From: CTSoil-075 sp964292325
GTDB taxonomy: Bacteria; Bacillota; Negativicutes; DSM-13327
NCBI GenBank assembly: GCA_964292325.1
Contig: CAXYVG010000170.1
Location: 1-5,257, forward strand
Reading direction: 5' to 3'
Length of the DNA stretch: 5,257 bases
Each line of letters starts with the position of its first letter. Position 1 is the stretch's first letter. Below, piece by piece: positions 1 to 5,257 of the stretch. A program made the position numbers and the translations under genes. The notes under the pieces were generated by a model. That model did not search any database, was not told where the DNA came from, and saw nothing but the letters and a program-made list of their open reading frames with translations.

Positions 1-24
1 GAAGTGGACTTTAACAAGTAAACT
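1..24 (+). promoter_or_regulatory. Probable MerR-family operator and -10 box upstream of the aldo/keto reductase gene
   Basis: The first bases contain the short palindrome AAGT-GG-ACTT (positions 2-11), followed by TTAACAAG and then TAAACT at 19-24. This matches the layout of MerR-type promoters, where an AGTnnACT dyad lies in an overlong 19-bp spacer directly before a TAtACT-like -10 box. The -35 hexamer would fall just outside the window, so the promoter is seen only in part. Such promoters usually stay weak until a MerR activator distorts the DNA in response to an inducer. A MerR gene would be expected to the left, often divergent. The operator assignment is inferred from motif resemblance. 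Confidence 0.45.
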
Positions 25-96
25 AATAATGAACAACAGGACAATGGTATTCAGCTTCATTCTTTTGTTCCATAAAAATAGAAGGGGAGTAACGAT

Positions 97-1080
97 ATGA
101 ATAAACGTACTTTAGGCAGTCAAGGATTAGTGACATCGGAATTAGGTTTTGGTTGTATGGGTTTGAATCATCACAGAGGGCCAGTGAAAGATCGAAATGA
201 AATGATGAAAGTTGTGCGGCATGCATTTGATGCCGGCGTGACGATGTTTGACACCGCAGAAGTATATGGTCCCTACACCAATGAAGAATTAGTCGGTGAA
301 GCTATTCAAACATTTCGTAAAGAGATTCAATTAGCGACAAAAGGCGGCTTTAACATTAATGGAAATTCCTACTACCCAGAGAGCAAGAAAGAAACGTTGA
401 GAAATTCTCTAGAAGGCTCTTTAAAACGTTTGGGAACGGATTATATTGATTTGTACTATATTCATCGAGTGGATCCTAATATTCCGATTGAAGAAGTGGC
501 CCAGACTATGCAGGAATTTAAGAAGGAAGGGAAAATACTGCAGTGGGGATTATCTGAGGCGAGTGCAGAAACAATTCGTCGTGCACATCACGTCGAACCT
601 TTAGCAGCTGTCCAAAGCGAATATTCTATTTGGTGGAGAGAATTGGAAAAAGAAGTGATCCCGACTTTGGAAGAGTTGAAAATTGGTTTAGTTGCCTACA
701 GTCCTTTGGGTAGAGGATTTCTTACCGGAAAATTGACAAGAGATGCTATAGCTAGCGAAAACGATAATCGTGCAGAACTTCCACGTTTTACTGAAGAAGC
801 TTTCAAAGCTAATCAAGTAGTTCTGGACCTGTTGCAAAAGATTGCCAATGAAAAAGAAGCGACGATTGCGCAAGTATCGCTGGCTTGGTTATTGGCACAA
901 AAAGATTGGATTGTACCCATCCCAGGAACAACAAAATTGAGTAGAATAGACGAAAATACGGGTGCAACGGCTATTCATTTCAGCAAACAAGAACTGAACG
1001 ACATCAATCATGCAGTGGATCAATTAGAAATTGTAGGAGATCGTTATAATCAAGAACAAAACAGCCGAACAGGTAAATAA
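97..1080 (+). CDS. Aldo/keto reductase, NADPH-dependent type
   Basis: This is a full-length (327 aa) aldo/keto reductase, a cytosolic TIM-barrel enzyme that reduces aldehydes or ketones with NAD(P)H. The family's catalytic tetrad is visible: Asp52 and Tyr57 (FDTAEVYGP), Lys82 (ATKGG) and His123 (YYIHRVD). The N-terminal LGFGCMGL segment is typical of the barrel entry. The C-terminal IPGTTKLSRIDEN stretch (residues 275-287) is the usual cofactor phosphate-binding loop. The ATG at 97 is supported by AAGGGGAG at 82-89 with 7 bases between. The gene stands alone, and the next gene begins about 230 bp downstream. A MerR-like promoter overlaps the window start and suggests induction by a reactive carbonyl or similar stress, which is inference. 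The natural substrate cannot be read from the sequence. The family call is secure; the subfamily is not. Confidence 0.96.
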   Translation: MNKRTLGSQGLVTSELGFGCMGLNHHRGPVKDRNEMMKVVRHAFDAGVTMFDTAEVYGPYTNEELVGEAIQTFRKEIQLATKGGFNINGNSYYPESKKETLRNSLEGSLKRLGTDYIDLYYIHRVDPNIPIEEVAQTMQEFKKEGKILQWGLSEASAETIRRAHHVEPLAAVQSEYSIWWRELEKEVIPTLEELKIGLVAYSPLGRGFLTGKLTRDAIASENDNRAELPRFTEEAFKANQVVLDLLQKIANEKEATIAQVSLAWLLAQKDWIVPIPGTTKLSRIDENTGATAIHFSKQELNDINHAVDQLEIVGDRYNQEQNSRTGK

Positions 1081-1214
1081 TGCCTGCTGTAGAAAGTGAT
1101 TTTCCTCTTATGGGTTCAGTTGTGTCCAACTAAATTTATATCATTGTGAGAAAGTTATTTGATACATCCAAGTTTCTCTTTTCGGGAGCCGACTCGCTTC
1201 GAGTGTAAATACTT

Positions 1215-1220
1215 TATAAT
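1215..1220 (+). promoter_or_regulatory. Candidate -10 box for the GlsB-like gene
   Basis: A perfect TATAAT lies about 90 bp before the GlsB-like start codon. No recognisable -35 hexamer stands at 15-19 bp spacing, and there is no TGn extension, so the assignment rests on one box only. If it is used, transcription would start near 1227, giving a leader of roughly 84 nt that contains the inverted repeat described separately. I see no good alternative promoter between 1081 and 1310. Confidence 0.35.
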
Positions 1221-1231
1221 ATAGGTTATTC

Positions 1232-1302
1232 CTTATATAATGGCAGTGTAACGAGCAAGGTTTGGACACATGGTTACTGTAGGCTTCTATATAAGAAGGA
1301 GG
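1232..1302 (+). promoter_or_regulatory. Structured 5' leader with inverted repeats ending at the ribosome binding site
   Basis: CTTATATA (1232-1239) is perfectly complementary to TATATAAG (1288-1295). Inside it, CAGTGTAAC (1244-1252) can pair with GTTACTG (1273-1279) if a two-base bulge is allowed. The outer stem ends one base before the ribosome binding site AAGGAGG (1296-1302), which serves the ATG at 1311. The outer stem is all A/U except one pair, so it would be weak and could affect ribosome access. Any regulatory role is inference. Confidence 0.3.
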
Positions 1303-1310
1303 AGTAAAAA

Positions 1311-1559
1311 ATGGACTTTCTTTGGTCATTAATTGTCGGTGGTATTTTAGGCGCACTCGCTGGAGCTTTTCTGGGTAAAGATGTTCCCGGTGGCATTATC
1401 GGAAATATCATTGCAGGTTTTGTTGGTTCCTGGTTAGGTGTAACATTGTTCGGAGCTTGGGGACCTGCAATCGGAGGATTTTATATCGCACCTGCACTAA
1501 TAGGAGCCATCATCTTGATATTCGTTCTTTCCCTTATCCTTAAAACGATGAAAAAGTAA
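1311..1559 (+). CDS. GlsB/YeaQ/YmgE-family stress-associated membrane protein
   Basis: This is a small (82 aa), glycine-rich, very hydrophobic protein with three predicted membrane helices: about residues 4-22 (LIVGGILGALAGAFLG), 27-50 (GGIIGNIIAGFVGSWLG) and 57-77 (ending in the basic KTMKK). Repeated GxxxG-like spacing and the VPGGIIGNIIAG motif identify the transglycosylase-associated / GlsB-YeaQ-YmgE family. Members sit in the cytoplasmic membrane and are often linked to general or envelope stress in Firmicutes, but their molecular function is unknown. The start is supported by a strong AAGGAGG at 1296-1302, 8 bases upstream. Length is normal for the family. The gene appears to be monocistronic, with a candidate -10 box at 1215 and a clear terminator at 1611-1660. 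It lacks the alkaline-shock (Asp23/Gls24) genes that accompany glsB in some enterococci, so the symbol is not assigned. Confidence 0.93.
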   Translation: MDFLWSLIVGGILGALAGAFLGKDVPGGIIGNIIAGFVGSWLGVTLFGAWGPAIGGFYIAPALIGAIILIFVLSLILKTMKK

Positions 1560-1610
1560 GTTTGTTCTGCACATCAACCAGACGTGCGATGTCAGAATGA
1601 ATTCAAAAAC

Positions 1611-1660
1611 AGATAATGCTGGTCAGCCGAACTTGTGGTTGGCTAGCATTATTTGTTTTT
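1611..1660 (+). terminator. Rho-independent terminator after the GlsB-like gene
   Basis: The arms 1611-1628 and 1637-1654 form an 18-bp stem with an 8-base loop (GAACTTGT). Four of the pairs are G-U when the plus strand is transcribed. The same positions would be C-A mismatches on the minus strand, so the hairpin is oriented for plus-strand transcripts. A U-rich tail, TTTGTTTTT (1652-1660), follows. It lies about 50 bp after the GlsB-like stop codon and separates that gene from the RidA-like gene. Confidence 0.85.
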
Positions 1661-1787
1661 GTGCCCATTGCACAGAGTCGGTGTAAAAACGTGCAAGGTA
1701 CACATACTCAAAAAACAGTCCGCTTGCTATAGTAAATGCGATAGTCACCGCTTTAATGGGTTGCTGCCGTAAGCTAAAAAATTATCT

Positions 1788-1795
1788 AAAAGGGG
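1788..1795 (+). promoter_or_regulatory. Ribosome binding site that fixes the RidA-like start
   Basis: AAAAGGGG lies 11 bases before the ATG at 1807. An in-frame ATG at 1756 would add 17 residues (MGCCRKLK...), but it has no purine-rich site before it, and the extra residues do not resemble the start of a Rid protein. The ATG at 1807 is therefore preferred. Confidence 0.6.
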
Positions 1796-1806
1796 ATACA
1801 AATATA

Positions 1807-2220
1807 ATGAGTGGCTACAACACAGTATTAGCAAGAAATACAGAAAACGCACCAAAAAGTTCGCTATCTACACAATCGGTAGCTTTTTCCCATTACAATC
1901 ATCTATCCGCTCAGTTACCGCTGGATCCAAAGACAGGCAAAATGGTAGCCGGTGGCGTGAAAGAGCAGGCGGAACAATGCCTGAAAAATATGAAAGCAAT
2001 CGTCGAAAGTGTTGCCCATGTTATGGATGATGTGGTCGCAGTCACTGTATTCCTTAAAGACAGCGCTGATATGGCGGCTGTAGATGAAGTTTACACAACC
2101 TTTTTCCAAAACGGTGTTCCTGCACGGACAACGCTCGCAGTTTCAGCGCTGCCTATGGATGCTTTAGTCCAGATCGATGCAGTTGTATCAAACGCCGAAG
2201 GAACACCACCAGTAGCGTAA
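1807..2220 (+). CDS. RidA/YjgF/UK114-family protein with a divergent active site
   Basis: From ATG 1807 this is a 137-residue protein with the single-domain Rid fold. Recognisable blocks are NTENAP (11-16), LPLDPKTGKM (37-46), VTVFLKD (79-85), and PARTTLAVSALP (105-116) followed by VQIDAVVSNAEG. Classical RidA is a cytosolic homotrimer that hydrolyses reactive enamine/imine intermediates such as 2-aminoacrylate to keto acids and ammonia. Arg107 aligns with the substrate-binding arginine of E. coli RidA (Arg105). Two other hallmarks differ: the GPY segment near the N-terminus is replaced by SLSTQ, and the glutamate at E. coli position 120 aligns with Gln122. SGQ is also changed to SAQ. The alignment was made by eye from memory. 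The protein probably belongs to the broader Rid superfamily, and 2-aminoacrylate hydrolysis is not assured. It is a lone gene after a terminator. A weak TATAGT (1728-1733) is the only promoter hint I see, and there is no obvious terminator of its own. Confidence 0.92.
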   Translation: MSGYNTVLARNTENAPKSSLSTQSVAFSHYNHLSAQLPLDPKTGKMVAGGVKEQAEQCLKNMKAIVESVAHVMDDVVAVTVFLKDSADMAAVDEVYTTFFQNGVPARTTLAVSALPMDALVQIDAVVSNAEGTPPVA

Positions 2221-2287
2221 CGGGTATTTATTTGCAAATGCATGAACTATCAAAGGTACTTATCCATTGCGTAGATGCGTATCTTAA

Positions 2288-2413
2288 TTATAAAGAGCCG
2301 TCCCAAATAAAAAATTGAGACAGCTGCTGTTTAATAAATTCCTCTCCATGCTGTTGAAAATATTGCTGAATAAATTGTAGCGCATCGTTTATTGACTCTT
2401 TATAAACTTCTTG
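2288..2413 (-). pseudogene. Possible 3' remnant of an unidentified gene
   Basis: A minus-strand frame ends in TAA at 2288-2290 and reads as 41 residues beginning QEVYKESINDALQFI and ending LSQFFIWDGSL. The composition looks like real protein, with amphipathic helices, many Gln/Glu and a W-D-G tail. There is no ATG and no ribosome binding site. Upstream the frame runs into the lipoprotein terminator and meets a stop at 2477-2479. It could be the C-terminal end of a gene whose body has been lost, left directly behind the lipoprotein gene. I do not recognise the family. A chance open frame remains possible at this length. Confidence 0.3.
2296..2325 (-). terminator. Weak hairpin with a U-poor tail, minus-strand orientation
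   Basis: The arms 2296-2306 and 2315-2325 pair along 11 bp with two G-U pairs when read on the minus strand, where the first arm is AGCTGTCTCAA and the loop is 8 bases of mostly T. On the plus strand those two positions become C-A mismatches, so the structure favours minus-strand transcripts. The following bases, CTTTATAATT, form only a poor U-tract. It overlaps the end of the possible gene remnant and could be that gene's old terminator. Confidence 0.3.
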
Positions 2414-2469
2414 GAAAAACACCCGATATGAGCCTAACCGAATTTTGGTTAGGCTCGTATCGGGTGTTT
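2414..2469 (-). terminator. Rho-independent terminator of the lipoprotein gene
   Basis: The arms 2417-2439 and 2447-2469 form a 23-bp stem with a single non-Watson-Crick position and a 7-base loop. Read on the minus strand, the hairpin is followed by a run of T (complement of the A-run at 2415-2419). On the plus strand no T-run follows. It lies 13 bp past the lipoprotein stop codon, so it belongs to that gene. It may also block read-through from the convergent RidA-like gene. Confidence 0.85.
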
Positions 2470-2481
2470 GGATTGATTATT

Positions 2482-2877
2482 TCATTTTTCTACTTTTACG
2501 ATCCCCATGCCGGGAATCTGCGGAGGGATGGACATCGTGGTGGGGGCATGCTCGACTAAGGTGACTGTTACGCTGTCGCCTTTTTCTAATGCTGACAGAG
2601 GTATATTTTCACCGGAGGATAAGTCGGTCAAGGGAACACCTTCCATCAACAGGATGACTTCATCGAAAGAAGCAGCCTCCGAAGATTCTACCGGAACTAA
2701 GTCAGACACGAACAAACCGCCTTCATGCGTTTCGCCGCTGTCGATAACCGTTCCTGTATACAGGACAGTTGCTTCTTCATTTTCCGCAACCTCACTATTC
2801 ACGCTCGCCTGTGAACTCGCAGCACCACAGCCACTCAGCAGAGCCGTAGTGAGGAAGCAAAAGATTAACTTTTTCAA
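2482..2877 (-). CDS. Small secreted lipoprotein of unknown function
   Basis: The predicted 131-aa protein starts at TTG 2877. It has a lipoprotein signal peptide: KK at positions 2-3, a hydrophobic core LIFCFLTTA, and the lipobox Leu14-Ser15-Gly16-Cys17. After lipidation at Cys17 it should be anchored on the outer face of the cytoplasmic membrane. A Ser/Ala/Glu-rich linker (about 18-34) precedes a compact beta-rich domain beginning YTGTVIDSG and ending PPQIPGMGIVKVEK. The shape recalls small OB-fold-like lipoproteins of the YobA/DUF3221 kind, but this is only a resemblance. The start is fixed by AAGGAGGAA at 2883-2891. An upstream ATG at 2922 would lie ahead of the likely -10 box and would bury the signal peptide. 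The gene has its own promoter and terminator, so it is probably not cotranscribed with the AraC remnant behind it. No function can be assigned. Confidence 0.85.
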   Translation of the reverse strand: MKKLIFCFLTTALLSGCGAASSQASVNSEVAENEEATVLYTGTVIDSGETHEGGLFVSDLVPVESSEAASFDEVILLMEGVPLTDLSSGENIPLSALEKGDSVTVTLVEHAPTTMSIPPQIPGMGIVKVEK

Positions 2878-2882
2878 ACAAA

Positions 2883-2891
2883 TTCCTCCTT
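2883..2891 (-). promoter_or_regulatory. Ribosome binding site that fixes the TTG start of the lipoprotein
   Basis: Read on the minus strand the sequence is AAGGAGGAA, close to ideal, ending 5 bases before the TTG at 2877-2875. It is the only good site near the signal peptide and argues strongly for a TTG start over the ATG at 2922. Confidence 0.85.
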
Positions 2892-2908
2892 GTTGTTCAG
2901 ATAATCCA

Positions 2909-2938
2909 AGTATAACCCACACGACAATAAATGTTCAA
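2909..2938 (-). promoter_or_regulatory. Sigma-A-type promoter of the lipoprotein gene
   Basis: On the minus strand TTGAAC (2938-2933) and TATACT (2914-2909) are separated by 18 bp, a reasonable housekeeping promoter. Transcription would begin near 2902, leaving a short leader of about 25 nt with the ribosome binding site. This supports independent transcription of the lipoprotein gene. Confidence 0.6.
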
Positions 2939-2990
2939 ATATTAACTCAAATATAAAATAAAGTCTCCAGGTTAAATCGCTTATGCCTTG

Positions 2991-3938
2991 TTAAGTCTCC
3001 GTAAAACAGTGCTTACTATATTGCGAAGGAGAAAGCGAAGTCGTTTTTTTAAATACCCTACTAAAATAATTTAGATCATTGAATTCTACCATGAGCGCAA
3101 CCTCTGTAATCGATACATTTCCCCGTTCCAAGTAGCGTTTCGCCTCTTCTATTCTCTTTTGATTAATATAGTCAACGATGCTCTTGCTCGTTTCTGCTTT
3201 GAATTTACGTGAAAGATGTGAGGCATTCACGTAAAGTTCATCAGCAATGATAGATAATGATAAATCCTCTTCTAGATGCATATGGATGTAATTCACGGCC
3301 TTTTTAACAAGAAGACTATAATGACGGGTAGAAAAATCTCTTACAGCTGCACAGTATTCATAAACCATCGCTTCCCCCAACTGTTTTAAGACGGAAAGGC
3401 TGGAGGCTCTTTCAATCAAAATCGCAAATTTTTCGGAAATATGATGAATGTAAAGAGGATGAACACCGCCTCTTTCAGCTGCGGTTCTGGAAATTGTGTT
3501 CATAACCAATACGATATTTTTTGCAGATCGAATAGGGCTTTCAGGTATTCGATTTAAAAAAATCAATAAAATATCTTTGTTGGAGTCGTTTAAAATACGG
3601 GTAATTTTATCTTTATTTCCTTGGGCGATAGCATCGACAATCTCTTTTTCTAATCGAAAACGCTCCTCTATCTGATCGTTACTCTCAGCTATTGCTAGTT
3701 TTAATTCTTCTCTATTGAGAGTGGAGACAACCCGTTCTGCCCCTAGCGATTGCGTTTCAATATAAGCATGTGCAAATAAATTTACGAGTAATTCACCGAT
3801 GCTTTGGGCGTTTTTTCTGCTGACAACGGATAAAGAGTGATAAAATTCTTCGAGTGATTTTCGTTCGCTTATGGGTGCGTTGTTTTTCGCAACAATATCG
3901 CTGATTAATCCAATATCTCTTTGATGTCTAAAACAGAG
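2991..3938 (-). pseudogene. AraC-family transcriptional regulator, N-terminally truncated
   Basis: The minus-strand frame stays open for 315 codons from about 3938 to the TAA at 2991. The C-terminal part is an AraC/XylS DNA-binding domain with two helix-turn-helix units: about residues 226-246 (LSLSIIADELYVNASHLSRKF) and 275-300 (ITEVALMVEFNDLNYFSRVF). In front is a helical region (EKEIVDAIAQGNKDKI, about 95-110) and a stretch that looks like the end of a ligand-sensing domain (about 20-60). No ATG occurs in frame before the internal LVMNT. The TTG at 3566 would permit a 191-aa product but has no ribosome binding site and starts mid-helix. The gene has therefore lost its start and much of its sensor domain at the join near 3920. 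In the second HTH the usual Gly of VGF is Glu285, and the usual Gly before the LSPSQY motif is Ser301. It probably once controlled the glycosidase across the join. No clear terminator follows. Confidence 0.8.
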
Positions 3939-5153
3939 TTAGAAGGCATTAATGCCAAACAACAGATGGTTGAACTGATTAGACAAAACTTTAATCATCC
4001 GTCTATCCTGTTCTGGGGAATCCAGAATGAAATTCAAATTAGTGGGGAAAGACCTGAGCTAAGGAAACTCGTGAATGAATTGAATGAGTTAACGAAAAAG
4101 GAAGACCCTACCCGATTGACTACAATGGCAAACGTCATGTTCGTTGAAGATGAAGATGACTATAATTATGTGACGGATACGATTGGATACAATAAATATT
4201 TTGGTTGGTATAACGGTGAAGCAGGGGACTTTGCGGGCTGGTTAGATGGTTTCCATAAGAAAAATCCGACTGTAAAACTGGCGATTTCAGAATATGGTGC
4301 AGAAGGAATTTTACAATACCATAGCAGTGAACCAAAAATAAAAGACTATTCTGAGGAATACCATGCGCTTTATCATGAAACCGTGTGGAAGATTTTTGAA
4401 AAACGTCCCTTCCTTTGGGCAACGTATGCATGGAACATGTTTGACTTCGGTGCGAACATCAGAGATGAGGGCGGTGTACAGGGAAGAAACAACAAAGGGC
4501 TCATCACCTATGATAGAAAGATTAAGAAGGATGCTTTTTATCTGTATAAGGCACATTGGAGTGATGAAAAATTTGTGCATATTACAGGCAAACGTTTTGT
4601 CGATCGGACGGATGATACGATCGATATCAAAGTCTATTCTAACTGTAATGAAGTGAACCTATCTGTAAACGGAGGGGAAACGACTACCCTTACGAGTGAG
4701 GATAAAATCTTTGTCTTTGAAAACATTTCCCTGAAAGAGGGAATAAATGAAGTCAAGGTACTCGCCAAGGATGGAAATATTAGCCTGCAAGATGTAGCGA
4801 TGTTCAATAAAGTGGACAACCCGAACGAAAGCTATTTTACCCCTGAAGAAGAAGGGGGATTCGTCGCCAACTGGTTCGATATGCCGGAATTAGGCGATGT
4901 GGAAATGGAAGAACTTGTCATAACGGATGATGTCTACTCTACCCGTTGCACAGTGGGAGAACTTTTTAAAAACGAAGAAACAAAAGAGATCGTAACGACA
5001 TACTTAGGTAACGTGGAAGAACATCCGATGTTCGATATGATGCAAGGTTTTACAATCGATGCCATGTCTCAAATTGCATCCGATCAATTTAGCGAAAAAA
5101 TGCTGTACACCCTCAACAAGAAACTATCCCAAATTAAAAAAAGTGAACAGTAA
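3921..5153 (+). pseudogene. Glycoside hydrolase family 2 (beta-galactosidase type), 5'-truncated
   Basis: The 410-codon frame is the C-terminal part of a GH2 enzyme (beta-galactosidase/beta-glucuronidase superfamily), which cleaves beta-linked sugars by a retaining mechanism. Both catalytic glutamates are present: acid/base Glu37 in NHPSILFWGIQNE and nucleophile Glu124 in AISEYGAE. The barrel closes with YAWNMFDFGANIRDEGG (about 169-185). It is followed by an Ig-like domain (about 215-300) and a C-terminal helical module (about 335-405, ITDDVYSTRCTVGELF onward). Missing are the N-terminal sugar-binding jelly roll, the first Ig-like domain and the first barrel strands, roughly the first 40-50% of a typical member. 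The frame begins TTG-ATG at 3921-3926 with no ribosome binding site, and an in-frame stop lies at 3906-3908, so this is a truncated gene and not a short enzyme. There are no internal stops. It faces away from the AraC remnant. Exact substrate is unknown; beta-galactosides are likely. Confidence 0.85.
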
Positions 5154-5199
5154 GGATGAACTTCTAACTGAACTACTCTTTATCACATACAATCACGAC

Positions 5200-5257
5200 C
5201 AAAGAGGCTGCGATAAAATCCCAACTAAATAGAAAAATAGACGCGAGCTTACCCAAG
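5200..5257. repeat. Possible start of an intergenic repeat or large hairpin, cut by the window edge
   Basis: After the glycosidase stop the sequence contains AAAGAGGCTGCGATAAAATC followed by CCAACT. Here TGCGAT and ATCCCA form a short inverted repeat with one mismatch around AAA. An A-rich stretch with repeated TAGA and then GACGCGAGCTT follows. Firmicute genomes carry many intergenic elements with GAGGCTGGGA...TCCCA cores, and this looks like a decayed copy or the left half of one. The right half, if any, is outside the window. It could also serve as the glycosidase terminator, but I see no U-tract inside the window. Confidence 0.25.

Noticed and set aside
1118..1131. AGTTG/CAACT mini-hairpin after the aldo/keto reductase, with a GTTGGACAC-like string on the minus strand
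   Set aside because: The 5-bp stem has no U-tract, so it is too weak to call a terminator. The string vaguely recalls insertion-sequence ends, but there is no partner repeat, target duplication or transposase fragment.
1141..1356. 71-codon minus-strand open frame between the reductase and the GlsB-like gene
   Set aside because: It overlaps the GlsB-like start and its leader, has no ribosome binding site and has no recognisable motif.
2230..2239. Perfect 10-bp palindrome ATTTGCAAAT after the RidA-like gene
   Set aside because: It is short and A/T-rich with no loop or T-tract. It could be an operator but there is no gene start nearby to support that.
2507..2956. 149-codon plus-strand open frame
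   Set aside because: It lies antisense to the lipoprotein gene, which has a lipobox, ribosome binding site, promoter and terminator. The plus-strand frame has no such support and a composition typical of a shadow frame.
2961..3000. Direct repeat AAGTCTCC at 2961-2968 and 2993-3000
   Set aside because: Eight bases separated by 24 can arise by chance. One copy overlaps the AraC stop region, and nothing mobile lies between them.
2991..3566. 191-aa AraC protein starting at TTG 3566
   Set aside because: No ribosome binding site precedes the TTG, and the same frame continues upstream for over 120 protein-like codons. It is better read as part of a longer gene that lost its 5' end.
4135..4819. Several 60-100 codon open frames on both strands inside the glycosidase
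   Set aside because: All are shadows of the GH2 reading frame, without ribosome binding sites or recognisable domains.

Overview
The window looks like chromosomal DNA of a low-GC Gram-positive bacterium, most likely in the Lactobacillales (Enterococcus, Carnobacterium or Trichococcus type). The reasons are AT-rich sequence, strong AAGGAGG-type ribosome binding sites, a TTG start, a lipobox lipoprotein, U-tailed terminators, and the style of the glycosidase and AraC proteins. The genus is inferred from protein flavour and is not proven.

Left part, plus strand: an NADPH-type aldo/keto reductase (97-1080) sits behind a probable MerR-type promoter that is cut by the window edge. Next comes a small GlsB/YeaQ/YmgE-family membrane protein (1311-1559) with its own leader and a clear terminator (1611-1660), then a divergent RidA/YjgF-family protein (1807-2220). 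These look like three separate transcription units. Two of them belong to families linked to carbonyl, reactive-metabolite or envelope stress.

Middle part, minus strand: a small lipoprotein of unknown function (2482-2877, TTG start) has a visible promoter upstream and a long terminator hairpin downstream. It converges with the RidA gene. Between the two lies a short open frame that looks like the 3' tail of a lost gene.

Right part: an AraC-family regulator (minus strand, complete C-terminal DNA-binding domain) and a glycoside hydrolase family 2 enzyme (plus strand, both catalytic glutamates present) are arranged head to head. Both have lost their 5' ends and the control region between them. 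The simplest explanation is one internal deletion in a divergent regulator/glycosidase pair, with the join near position 3920. Neither remnant has a credible start signal. Most of each frame is still open, so the event looks recent.

I see no CRISPR array, RNA gene, intact insertion sequence, phage module or convincing new multi-gene system. The most noteworthy structure is the doubly truncated head-to-head pair.
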